Positions 9,596 through 18,795 of a DNA stretch of 64,000 nt are shown piece after piece. Position numbers and translations under genes: made by a program. Under the pieces are notes generated by a model. The model was not told the DNA's origin. It ran no database searches and saw only the letters and a list, made by a program, of their open reading frames with translations. Positions within the stretch are counted from its first letter, which is position 1, and the number at the start of each line of letters is the position of its first letter. Origin of the DNA: an uncultured Clostridia bacterium (GTDB taxonomy: Bacteria; Bacillota; Clostridia; Oscillospirales; CAG-272); NCBI GenBank assembly GCA_947631765.1, contig CANRMP010000006.1:97690-161689 (forward strand), read 5' to 3'.

Positions 9596-10234
9596 TTAGT
9601 CTTGCGGAATATGCGGCATATGAGACTTGATTTTTTCGGCAAGCTCTTCCCAACCTTCTTTGGTTATAAGGACCTCTCTTTTGCCCTGCTTGTCTGCCGC
9701 GCTTATTATATTAAGTCTTTGCATGTTAGAAATGAGATCTGCGGCTCTGCCGTATCCTATTTTCAGCTCTCTCTGGAACATTGACACCGTTGCCTTGCCC
9801 TCTTTTATCACAAGCTCGACCCCTTCAAAGAACTTTTTATCAAGCTTTAAGAAAAAATCAGCCTCTTGGTCGATATTTACTTTTTCTTCCTTCTTTTCTT
9901 CCTCTTCGTTCTCTTCTTCGTCTTCTTCTTCAAGAGTCTCCTCGCCGTCACGGCCGTTCCCGTTGTCTAAAGGACAGTCGAAGAGATTATCGCAGCTGTC
10001 GCACTTTTTGTCACACATTACAGCTCCGTCATCCTCATCTTGTGATTCTTCGTCGCAGACGGAGGGAAAAATATTAATTTTAACGCTCTTCTCTCCGTTC
10101 TCCTTTGAGGTGGCTTCTATCTCATATGTCAGGGATTTAAGCTTTAAAGTTTTGTTTTCCTTGTCGATCTCAACCCTGTATGGGATGACGGCTGCCGCGG
10201 CGCACGCGGCAATCAAGGCGCCTATAAGTTTCAT
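9596..10234 (-). CDS. Membrane-anchored protein with C-terminal FtsK-gamma DNA-binding domain (module A)
   Basis: 212 residues. It begins with a hydrophobic anchor (residues 2-18), then the shared beta module IPYRVEIDKE...LKSLTYEIEA. A Cys segment CDKKCDSCDNLFDC and a long Glu/Asp-rich linker follow. The last 85 residues match the FtsK/SpoIIIE gamma winged helix: FEGVELVIKEGKATVSMFQR, then LKIGYGRAADLISNMQ, then GKREVLI. In FtsK this domain reads polar KOPS/SRS sequences and activates XerCD. Here no ATPase motor (no Walker motifs) and no four-helix FtsK membrane domain is present, so this is not a truncated FtsK: the N-terminus is shared with its neighbours instead. Strong ribosome site AAAGGAGAAAACC-ATG. 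A role in origin-proximal DNA reading at the membrane is inference. Confidence 0.8.
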   Translation of the reverse strand: MKLIGALIAACAAAAVIPYRVEIDKENKTLKLKSLTYEIEATSKENGEKSVKINIFPSVCDEESQDEDDGAVMCDKKCDSCDNLFDCPLDNGNGRDGEETLEEEDEEENEEEEKKEEKVNIDQEADFFLKLDKKFFEGVELVIKEGKATVSMFQRELKIGYGRAADLISNMQRLNIISAADKQGKREVLITKEGWEELAEKIKSHMPHIPQD

Positions 10235-10320
10235 GGTTTTCTCCTTTCGGTTCGGTAAATTAAGTTAATTTGTTTATTAAATATTTAACAGTCAGATTTG
10301 CGCTTTATTTTGCCGGTTAA

Positions 10321-10488
10321 CTATCGTGTAAAGCGGCTTATAATTTCCTTTATCAGGCAAGTTCTGAAAAAGCCTCTTTCGTTTCCCGTACCCACAAGAT
10401 GATAAACTCCCTTTTCATCCCTGACGTACGGCAAAAATAGCGCCGATAAAATTGTGAATATACTAAACAGCTTTAAAAAATCTTTCAT
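10321..10488 (-). CDS. 55-residue membrane microprotein related to modules A-C
   Basis: Short ORF found by reading the minus strand between gyrB and module A. ATG at 10488 is preceded by AGAGGTGACATGCA, a good ribosome site. The product starts MKDFLKLFSIFTILSALFLP, a single hydrophobic helix, then YVRDEKGVYHLVG. That is the same anchor-(P)Y-x-V-x-x-E-K pattern as the two larger neighbours, followed by a short basic tail ending RFTR. It is first in the four-gene cluster. Its small size means chance cannot be excluded, but the ribosome site, the hydrophobic start and the match to its neighbours support it. Confidence 0.55.
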   Translation of the reverse strand: MKDFLKLFSIFTILSALFLPYVRDEKGVYHLVGTGNERGFFRTCLIKEIISRFTR

Positions 10489-10564
10489 TGCATGTCACCT
10501 CTTTTGCTTTTGCCGAGCGGTACAAATTTGTACTCTCGAACGTAGTATTTGCCTTTTCCCCCGT

Positions 10565-10826
10565 TTATCAACAGTATTTATCCTTCCGAGTTGTGGAAAA
10601 GCTCAGTAGCTGTTTCAACACCTTTGAGGTTTTTGCCCTGCGGTATTTTCAAATACCCGAGAAGCCTTGAAAATTCGGAACGGTCTCTTGTGGAAAGCTG
10701 TTGATTTTACGGTTTTTAAATACGGTTTTGTTTTTAGCTCCGCCGGTTAATTCCACAGCTTTCAACCGCTTTACAACATGGTTATACACAGGAATATCAA
10801 CAACATGTGGAAAACTTTTTCACACA
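10565..10826. other. Second DnaA-box cluster downstream of gyrB (possible origin element)
   Basis: The 375-nt gap between the microprotein and gyrB holds near-matches to the DnaA box TTATCCACA in both orientations. They are TTATCAACA (10565), TGTGGAAAA (10592), TGTGGAAAG (10689), TTATACACA (10782), ATATCAACA (10794), TGTGGAAAA (10806) and TTTCACACA (about 10818). Four differ from consensus at one position. The sequence is AT-rich in between, and no coding potential beyond shadows is seen. A perfect box is absent, so affinity would be lower than at the main cluster near 15.4 kb. Confidence 0.5.
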
Positions 10827-10863
10827 GTCGGTATACTTATTAAAAGCTTTGAGAAAAAGCGGT

Positions 10864-12903
<2,040 letters not shown>

Positions 12904-12909
12904 TTAGTT

Positions 12910-13992
12910 TTACACGTTTATAAACTTACCGTTACTACATAGTATAACCCTGTTTTTTCTCTTTTCTGCGGCTGAAATTTCCTCGCAGGTGGTGATTATG
13001 ACCTGCCTTCCCGATATACCCTTCATAATATATTCGCGGCGGTTTTTATCAAGCTCGGAAAGAATATCGTCGAAAAGAAATACCGGATATTCGCCCGTTA
13101 TTTGTTTTGAAATTTCGCCCTCGGCAAGCTTCATTGAAAGCGCGGCGCTTCTCTGCTGACCCTGAGAGGCAAAAACTCTCGCCTCACGGTCGTTTATTTT
13201 TATTTCAATATCGTCCTTGTGAATGCCGTATAAGGTCGAACCGTAGCGAATTTCCCGTTCGGTATTTTCGGTAAGAAGAGCAAACGCTTCTTCCTTTTTC
13301 ACAGGTCCTTTATAACAAAAGTCAAGCTTTTCCCTTTTGCTTGTCATATCGGAGAAAATATTCTCGCAGAAAATCGAAAGACTGTTTATATAATTATTCC
13401 TGACGCTTGAAATCTTCTCACAAAGAAGAGCAAGCTTTTCGGACCACAGCTCGGCGGTTTCATCAAACGCACTTCTGTTTATTGCGGCTTCTTGAAGAAG
13501 CTTGTTTCTTTGAATTAAAATACGGTTATACGTTTGAAGATCGCCAAGGTATGAGGGATAAAGCTGTGAGAGCGCACAGTCAAGAAAGCGGCGCCTGTCC
13601 GAGGGACCGTTTTTTACAATCGACAAATGCTCTGGAGTAAAGAGAATGGCGCGAAAATTTCCGATAAAAGAACTCATTTTTGTTACCGGAATACCGTTTT
13701 TTTCGCAATACTTTCTTCCGCTTTGCGTATATTTCACACAAAGCGAAGCGTCCTCGCGTTTTTCGGAGGAATACTCCACGAGAACTTTTGCAAATTCGCT
13801 TCCGAATCTTATAAAATCCTTTTCCTTTGAGCTTCTGTGACTTCTCCCCTGAGCGCACAAAAATATTCCTTCAAGCGAATTTGTCTTTCCCTGCGCGTTC
13901 TCTCCGTAAATGATATTTATGCCGCTGTCAAAGCATATTGTCTGCTCTTCGATATTTCGGAAATTTTTATAAGACGACCTTTTGCAAATCAT
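12910..13992 (-). CDS. recF: DNA replication/repair protein RecF
   Basis: SMC-like ATPase that helps load RecA at gapped DNA. Walker A is GENAQGKTN near residues 34-42, the ABC signature is SQGQQRSAALSMKLAEGE, and Walker B is PVFLFDDILSELD. The 360-residue length is typical. It starts 11 nt downstream of dnaN and is therefore probably co-transcribed with it. Confidence 0.95.
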   Translation of the reverse strand: MICKRSSYKNFRNIEEQTICFDSGINIIYGENAQGKTNSLEGIFLCAQGRSHRSSKEKDFIRFGSEFAKVLVEYSSEKREDASLCVKYTQSGRKYCEKNGIPVTKMSSFIGNFRAILFTPEHLSIVKNGPSDRRRFLDCALSQLYPSYLGDLQTYNRILIQRNKLLQEAAINRSAFDETAELWSEKLALLCEKISSVRNNYINSLSIFCENIFSDMTSKREKLDFCYKGPVKKEEAFALLTENTEREIRYGSTLYGIHKDDIEIKINDREARVFASQGQQRSAALSMKLAEGEISKQITGEYPVFLFDDILSELDKNRREYIMKGISGRQVIITTCEEISAAEKRKNRVILCSNGKFINV

Positions 13993-14003
13993 GAAATCCC
14001 TTT

Positions 14004-15227
14004 TTAATCGTTCATTTTCACAGGGCAGACCATATAAAGATACTTTTCGCTCTCTTTTTCGTCATCCTGCTTTGTATGGCTCTTGGTGATTTTTGTGCAA
14101 AAACCCTCTTCGCTCTCGACTCTTTCGGCATTGTCGCCCTCACCGCTTCTTACCAAAATGCTCAGCAGCGGGCTTGACATAAGTATTTCAACAGTTTCTT
14201 CCTCGCACGCCTTGAGCGTTTCAAGCAGATAGCGGCAGTTAAAACCGATAACAAGGTCAGCCCCCACCTTATCTATATTTATTTCGTCATAAACGCTTCC
14301 CGTGACCGATCTTGACGAGATTTTAAGCACGTCTCCTTCAAAAGCGCATCTGACAGGCGATTTTGTCTGACCTAAACCCTTATCCTCGGTGACAAGCAGC
14401 GCTCTTTCAAGAGAAGAAATTATTGCCATTCTGTCGGCTTTGACAGAAATTGAATGAAAGGCGGGAATTACCTTATTGTAATCTATATAATCTCCGTCGA
14501 TAAGCCTTGAAAAGAAGGTTTTGTTTTCCATTTGGAAAATAACGTGCTTTCTTCCGAGATATATGCACACGTCCTCATCGTCGGCCATAAGCCTTGTCAG
14601 CTGGGCAATTGTCTTTCCGGGAACTATAAATTTAAGCTCAAGCTCGCTTCCGTCTTCGTTTTTATTTGTGATATCGCACTCTTTTTCTCTTATGGCAAGC
14701 CTGTTTCCGTCGCAAGTCACGACTTTAAGCTTATTGTTTGTAATTTCAAAATACGCGCCGCAAAACATCGGTCTCTGATCCGTAACTGCAATTGAAAATG
14801 CGGTCTGAGCGATTATTTTTTTGAGCGTTCCGGCGTTTATTGTAAATCCGCGCTCCCCTTTAAGCTCTGGGAGAGAGGGAAAGTTTTTTCCCTCCAATGC
14901 GTGAAGCTCAAACTTAGAACGACCGCCCGTTATGCTTACAAGACAGTTTTCGTCAACCTCTATCGTGATAAAACGGTCGGACATGGATTTGATTATGCGG
15001 CTGAGCTTTTGCGCGTTAATGACGTAATTTCCGCCCGAAAATACGTCGCAGGGAACCTCACTTTGAAATCCTTTTTCAAGGTCATAGGTTGTAAGCGAAC
15101 ACGTTCCGTTATTTTCTGTGCGAAATCTTATTCCTTCCACCACCGGAATTGTATTTTTGTCCGAAACCGCACAAAGCGAGTCGTTTACCACCGATTCTAA
15201 ATTTGTTTTTTCAAAAGTAACTTTCAT
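14004..15227 (-). CDS. dnaN: DNA polymerase III beta sliding clamp
   Basis: Ring-shaped processivity clamp. I place the start at 15227 (MKVTFEKTNLESVV), the family's usual N-terminus, with AAGGAG 12 nt upstream; the longer frame to 15293 only adds a basic low-quality extension into the origin region. The product is about 407 residues with three clamp domains. The C-terminus ends YLYMVCPVKMND, close to the canonical Y-x-M-P-V/I-R motif, but an unusual polar insert of about 25 residues (RVESEEGFCTK... to ...KESE) interrupts the last domain before this tail. That is odd because this region normally forms tight beta strands near the partner-binding pocket. Confidence 0.95.
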   Translation of the reverse strand: MKVTFEKTNLESVVNDSLCAVSDKNTIPVVEGIRFRTENNGTCSLTTYDLEKGFQSEVPCDVFSGGNYVINAQKLSRIIKSMSDRFITIEVDENCLVSITGGRSKFELHALEGKNFPSLPELKGERGFTINAGTLKKIIAQTAFSIAVTDQRPMFCGAYFEITNNKLKVVTCDGNRLAIREKECDITNKNEDGSELELKFIVPGKTIAQLTRLMADDEDVCIYLGRKHVIFQMENKTFFSRLIDGDYIDYNKVIPAFHSISVKADRMAIISSLERALLVTEDKGLGQTKSPVRCAFEGDVLKISSRSVTGSVYDEINIDKVGADLVIGFNCRYLLETLKACEEETVEILMSSPLLSILVRSGEGDNAERVESEEGFCTKITKSHTKQDDEKESEKYLYMVCPVKMND

Positions 15228-15341
15228 ATACGGATTTTTCTCCTTCTTGTTTGTTTTGTTGTCGGCGTTTTTTAAAATCTTTCGCACGCGCAAATACAGG
15301 TTAAGATAAGTTAATTAAAAAATAGAGGTAGTAGCAGGGGC

Positions 15342-15551
15342 TGTGTAAACTGTTGAAAAATCAAAAAAGCGCCTTGAAAAAATGATTTTTGAATTTTTTC
15401 TTTGTGGATAAGCTATTAAAATAAGGTCTGAAAAGCTGTGTAAAATTTCTTAGCTTAAAGTGCCGTAAATAAAAATCGGCGCGGATTTTGGAATTTGTCG
15501 ATTTTTTTGTTGAAAAAAGGGCTGTTAAAATAACAGACTGGCTGTGGAAAA
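15342..15551 (+). other. Probable oriC: DnaA-box cluster between remB and dnaN
   Basis: Within the 335-nt dnaN upstream gap, seven DnaA-like boxes all read in the same direction on the plus strand. They are TGTGTAAAC (15342), TGTTGAAAA (15351), a perfect TGTGGATAA (15403), TGTGTAAAA (15437), TGTTGAAAA (15508), TGTTAAAAT (15523) and TGTGGAAAA (15543). They are interleaved with A/T-rich runs that could unwind. The position matches the dnaA-dnaN intergenic box cluster of other Firmicutes origins. The gap also contains the dnaN ribosome site near 15240; no further gene is visible. Confidence 0.75.
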
Positions 15552-15562
15552 GTTTGCTTTGC

Positions 15563-15796
15563 TTAAAGGTGAGACTTAATTGTCACAACCGACTGTCTTA
15601 AAAGATAAACCCTGTCGTCCTTTGTCACCGCGAAGCTTTTGGGAATGTCCTTTGCAAAGGTCTTGACCTTTTTTTCCTTTTCCCGAACTCTTAAAAAATT
15701 TCTCGTGTCCCTTGAGGTTGCTGCGTGATCAATATCAAAAATTCCGACAATATCGTCTTTTTTTATCGAATGTTCCTGTGAGAGATTTAAAAACAT
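15563..15796 (-). CDS. remB: RemB/YaaB-type extracellular matrix regulator (DUF370)
   Basis: 77 residues beginning MFLNLSQEHSIKKDDIVGIFD, the pattern of the DUF370 family (compare the Bacillus YaaB start MYIHLGDD...STRDIVGIFD), and ending in the family-like PKSFAVTKDDRVYLLRQS. In Bacillus the relatives RemA and RemB act on biofilm matrix genes, and RemA is a DNA-binding ring; RemB usually sits between recF and gyrB. Here it lies 16 nt behind dnaA and in front of the DnaA boxes, so it shares the dnaA transcript. A GAGGT ribosome site overlaps the dnaA stop. Confidence 0.8.
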   Translation of the reverse strand: MFLNLSQEHSIKKDDIVGIFDIDHAATSRDTRNFLRVREKEKKVKTFAKDIPKSFAVTKDDRVYLLRQSVVTIKSHL

Positions 15797-15812
15797 ATAA
15801 AAACAAAGACCT

Positions 15813-17168
15813 CTATTCGGTAATTTCTTTTATTAGGTCGTTTATTTCTATTTCAAGCAGCGGATTTTTGGCTATTTCCTCGGCTATCATCTGATTTGAG
15901 CTTATAATTGTCGAGTGGTCACGCTCAAAGGTTTTGCCTATTACCGGAAACGACATATCGGTTATCTTTCTGATTATGTAGATAGACACCGCTCTTGCGT
16001 ATGCGATATGCTTTGTCCTCTTCCTGCCGTAAATATCCTCTGTGGATATTCCATATTTTTTGGCTACCCTGTCCACAATTCTTTCAGCCGTTACCGACAC
16101 AGGCTCATCGGCTGTGACAAACGCGGCAATGCAGTTTTTTGCCATGTCAAGGGTTATTTTTTCTCCCGAAAGAAAGCTTCTTGCGCAAATACGCTTTACA
16201 GCGCCTTCAATCTCACGCACATTTGTCTTGAGCTTTTCTGCAATATAGGTCAACACCTCGTCGGGAAGGGTCATTCCGATAAGTCTTGCCTTTTTCTTCA
16301 TTATTGCGATGCGAAGCTCAAAGTCCGGAGGTTGAATATCTGCGATAAGTCCCCACTCAAAACGCGTTCTCAGTCTGTCCTCAAGCGTTTTTATGTCTTT
16401 TGGAGGACGGTCTGAGGTTAAAATTATTTGTTTGCGGTTTTCATAAAGAGCATTGAAGGTGTGAAAAAATTCCTCTTGGGTGCTTTCTTTTCCGGCAATA
16501 AACTGAATATCGTCGATAAGAAGCACGTCGGTATTTCTGTATCTGTCTCTGAATTTGGCTTGATTGCCTGTTCTCAGCGACTCGATAAGCTGATTTGTAA
16601 AATCCTCGCCCTTGACATAAACTATCGAATAATTTTTGTCACTGTGCCTCAGTTCATTCATTATCGCATTGAGAAGGTGGGTTTTTCCGAGTCCAGAAGA
16701 GCCGTAAATGAAAAGAGGATTGTAGTCGGTTGCGGGATTTCTCGCAACCGCCGTGCAGGCAGCGTGAGCGAACTGATTTGAAGTTCCTACTATGAAGTTT
16801 TCAAAGGTATATTCGAAATTTATGTCGCTGAGGCTGAAGCCCCCGGCATTTGAAGGAATGCTGCGGGGCGCGGCTTTGTCGGGCGCGATACTGTTTTCCG
16901 ACTTTTCGTAGCTGCTTTTTTCATCCGGCAGGATAAGGATTATTTCGGGATCATACCCGAGCTCTTTCGTGAAAAGAGTATGCATGGTATCCATGTACTT
17001 TCTCTTGACGGTCTCGATTTTAAGTATCGAAAGTATGGAAATTACAACCTTGGTTTCATCGATAAGCACAATTTCCGAATCGCCGAACCAAAGCTGTATC
17101 GAGCTTGGAAGATAAGCCTTTTCAAGCCCGTCTATTACGTTTTGCCATATCTGCTTGTAATCTCTCAT
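15813..17168 (-). CDS. dnaA: Chromosomal replication initiator DnaA
   Basis: AAA+ initiator that binds DnaA boxes and melts oriC. Domain I spans about residues 1-85, followed by a variable linker. Walker A is GSSGLGKTHLL, Walker B is VLLIDDIQFIAGK, and sensor motifs follow. The C-terminal HTH includes the family signature FERDHSTIISS, in which Asp-His-(S/T)-T contacts the DnaA box. Length 451, typical of Firmicutes. It diverges from rpmH across a 352-nt AT-rich gap, the usual origin arrangement. Confidence 0.98.
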   Translation of the reverse strand: MRDYKQIWQNVIDGLEKAYLPSSIQLWFGDSEIVLIDETKVVISILSILKIETVKRKYMDTMHTLFTKELGYDPEIILILPDEKSSYEKSENSIAPDKAAPRSIPSNAGGFSLSDINFEYTFENFIVGTSNQFAHAACTAVARNPATDYNPLFIYGSSGLGKTHLLNAIMNELRHSDKNYSIVYVKGEDFTNQLIESLRTGNQAKFRDRYRNTDVLLIDDIQFIAGKESTQEEFFHTFNALYENRKQIILTSDRPPKDIKTLEDRLRTRFEWGLIADIQPPDFELRIAIMKKKARLIGMTLPDEVLTYIAEKLKTNVREIEGAVKRICARSFLSGEKITLDMAKNCIAAFVTADEPVSVTAERIVDRVAKKYGISTEDIYGRKRTKHIAYARAVSIYIIRKITDMSFPVIGKTFERDHSTIISSNQMIAEEIAKNPLLEIEINDLIKEITE

Positions 17169-17198
17169 TTAACGTTTCCTTATATAATAGTTCTCTTT

Positions 17199-17227
17199 AT
17201 TATAGCATATAAAAAGAGAGTTGACAA
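17199..17227 (-). promoter_or_regulatory. dnaA promoter (sigma-A type), sharing its -35 with a possible plus-strand promoter
   Basis: Minus strand TTGTCA-N17-TATAAT ends about 30 nt before the dnaA ATG. The heptamer TTGACAA at 17221-17227 also gives a plus-strand TTGACA with TATTAT 17 nt later (17244-17249), so two divergent promoters may share it. The following 17230-17350 stretch is very AT-rich and could serve as an unwinding element or simply as UP-element-like DNA; no clear DnaA box was seen in it. Confidence 0.65.
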
Positions 17228-17391
17228 GAGATAAATGATAATTTATTATTAATTTTATATGTTTATATGTGAAACCCAAATCTTCACAATAAATTTATGC
17301 GCTGAAGGGTTTTGATAATAAAATTAATAAAAAATTTACAATTTAAATGCAACGGTAAAGACCAAAGAGGCAAAAAATCAGAAATAAGCTA

Positions 17392-17421
17392 TTGACAAAT
17401 CGCTAATTTAAGATGTATAAT
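17392..17421 (+). promoter_or_regulatory. rpmH promoter
   Basis: TTGACA-N18-TATAAT on the plus strand with a T-G base pair just before the -10, about 100 nt upstream of rpmH. The leader between them contains CTCTCCGGTGTGGGGATAAAG and the ribosome site AAAGGAAGGTG. Confidence 0.75.
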
Positions 17422-17520
17422 ATGAGAAGTCGCAAAAGAGGCTTGCTCTCCGGTGTGGGGATAAAGCCTGTAAATAACACTCAGCTTTAATTTAAGCGCA
17501 ATGAAAGGAAGGTGCGGGAA

Positions 17521-17655
17521 GTGATCAGAACATATCAGCCCAAGAAAAGACAGAGAAGCAAAGAACACGGCTTTAGAAAGAGAATGAGCACGGCAAACGG
17601 TCGCAAGGTTCTGAAAAGAAGACGTCAGAAGGGCAGACTCAGACTTTCGTACTGA
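17521..17655 (+). CDS. rpmH: 50S ribosomal protein L34
   Basis: 44-residue basic ribosomal protein. The reading [18 protein letters not shown] then [17 protein letters not shown] is the L34 signature almost unchanged. The start is GTG at 17521, placed 8 nt after AAAGGAAGG; no upstream ATG gives the family N-terminus. It is the conserved marker of the origin's right side and heads the rpmH-rnpA-yidD-yidC-khpB group. Confidence 0.97.
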   Translation: MIRTYQPKKRQRSKEHGFRKRMSTANGRKVLKRRRQKGRLRLSY

Positions 17656-17871
17656 GAAAAAGCGGTATCGCTGCCGTTTTGGTATTTCAAATATCGGGCA
17701 TATGACAACATATGATTTTTCATATGTTTATTAAAAAAAGCGGCGGCGGTCAGCTTTTAGCCTTTGCTTTTATGGTAAATGCAAAATGGCGCATTTATTT
17801 GAGTTTTTTGCAGGGTTTAAAAACAAAAGCTCGGTGCCAAAAAGCTAAATAGGCATGAAAAACATCAAAAA

Positions 17872-17897
17872 CCGCACTCAATGCGGCTTTTTGTTTT
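17872..17897 (+). terminator. Intrinsic terminator between rpmH and rnpA
   Basis: CCGCA-CTCAA-TGCGG hairpin bracketed by AAAAA on the left and CTTTTTGTTTT on the right. It lies 217 nt after rpmH inside a 379-nt gap, so much rpmH transcription may end here before rnpA. The rest of the gap has an ATATG-rich palindromic patch (CATATGACAACATATG) near 17699. Confidence 0.6.
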
Positions 17898-17963
17898 ATT
17901 CGGGAACCAAAGCTTCGGCAAAAGCTGCAATTCGCGACTAAAGCAGACTTTGTCAAAATAATA

Positions 17964-18012
17964 TTTGCCGCATTTTAATTTGCGTATAACGTAAAACGTT
18001 TTTTGCGGCAAA
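17964..18012 (+). promoter_or_regulatory. Inverted repeat in the rnpA leader
   Basis: TTTGCCGCA at 17964-17972 pairs perfectly with TGCGGCAAA at 18004-18012, with the internal palindrome AACGTAAAACGTT between them. It ends 22 nt before the rnpA start and lacks a T-run at the right position, so it is more likely a leader structure than a terminator. Function unknown. Confidence 0.4.
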
Positions 18013-18034
18013 CAGGCTTACAGAGGGTATTTTT

Positions 18035-18409
18035 TTGAAATATATTTCACTTTGCGAAAATCACCTTTTTACAAAAGCATATACAGCGGGAAAAAAATAC
18101 CGAAGCGGAAAAATCACTCTGTATGTGCTCACGGACAAGCACGCATGGCTTATTGAAAAGCAAAACCCCCTGCATGAAATGCTTAACAGAGTGGGATACG
18201 CTGTGCCCAAAAAAGGGCTCGGCGCGGTAAAAAGAAATAGGGTGAAGAGAATTTTAAGGCACGCTTATGCCGAGCTTGAGAGAAAATTTCAGGTGAAAAA
18301 AGGCTTAATTCTCGTAATCGGCGCCGGAATAAACGCGCAAAACGCTAAAACGCCCGAAATATACCGCGACCTTGAGGGCGCGGCATGGAGAGCAAATATA
18401 ATATGCTGA
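18035..18409 (+). CDS. rnpA: Ribonuclease P protein component
   Basis: Protein subunit that assists the RNase P RNA in 5' processing of tRNAs. The 124 residues include the family pattern GYAVPKKGLGAVKRNRVKRIL followed by HAY, with the RNR motif. The start is TTG at 18035, preceded by AGAGGG at good spacing; no ATG or GTG fits the N-terminus better. It overlaps yidD slightly, consistent with coupled translation. Confidence 0.93.
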   Translation: MKYISLCENHLFTKAYTAGKKYRSGKITLYVLTDKHAWLIEKQNPLHEMLNRVGYAVPKKGLGAVKRNRVKRILRHAYAELERKFQVKKGLILVIGAGINAQNAKTPEIYRDLEGAAWRANIIC

Positions 18410-18699
18410 AAATAAAAAAGCTTTTTATAGCTCCGATAAGGTTTTATCAAAAACATATTTCTCCGAATAAGGGCGCGCCCTGCTGTAAATATCTTCCCAC
18501 ATGCTCCGAATATGCTATTGAAGCTATTGAAGAATGGGGAGTTATAAGAGGGCTTGCCTTGGCGCTTTGGAGAGTACTTCGGTGCAACCCTTTCAGCAAG
18601 GGCGGGCTTGACCCTGTGCCTCAAAGAACAAAAAAATCCCGAAAAACAAGCAAAACAGGTAAAAAAGAAAAACCGAGCGAAAACGAAATCGACGCTTAA
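18403..18699 (+). CDS. yidD: Membrane protein insertion efficiency factor YidD
   Basis: Small membrane-associated protein that aids YidC/Sec insertion. The pattern LIAPIRFYQKHISPNKGAPC with YLPTCSEYAIEAI is diagnostic. I choose ATG 18403 (MLKIKKLFIAPIRFYQ, about 98 residues) because it matches the family N-terminus and has GGAG 9 nt upstream; ATG 18385 with GAGGG is the alternative. Its ATG overlaps the rnpA stop (ATGCTGA). The Lys/Ser-rich C-terminal tail is variable in the family. Confidence 0.93.
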   Translation: MLKIKKLFIAPIRFYQKHISPNKGAPCCKYLPTCSEYAIEAIEEWGVIRGLALALWRVLRCNPFSKGGLDPVPQRTKKSRKTSKTGKKEKPSENEIDA

Positions 18700-18795
18700 T
18701 ACGGGCAACAATGCGGAATATTTTGTATTTTACATTGGTCATAAAACGGCTCCTTGCGGCTAAAGCGTCAAAAAAATTTATGAAGGAATCAGCCG

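Noticed and set aside
9627..10268. 213-residue plus-strand ORF rich in Ser
   Set aside because: It is the reverse-frame shadow of the FtsK-gamma protein; the Ser runs mirror the Glu/Asp-rich linker on the other strand.
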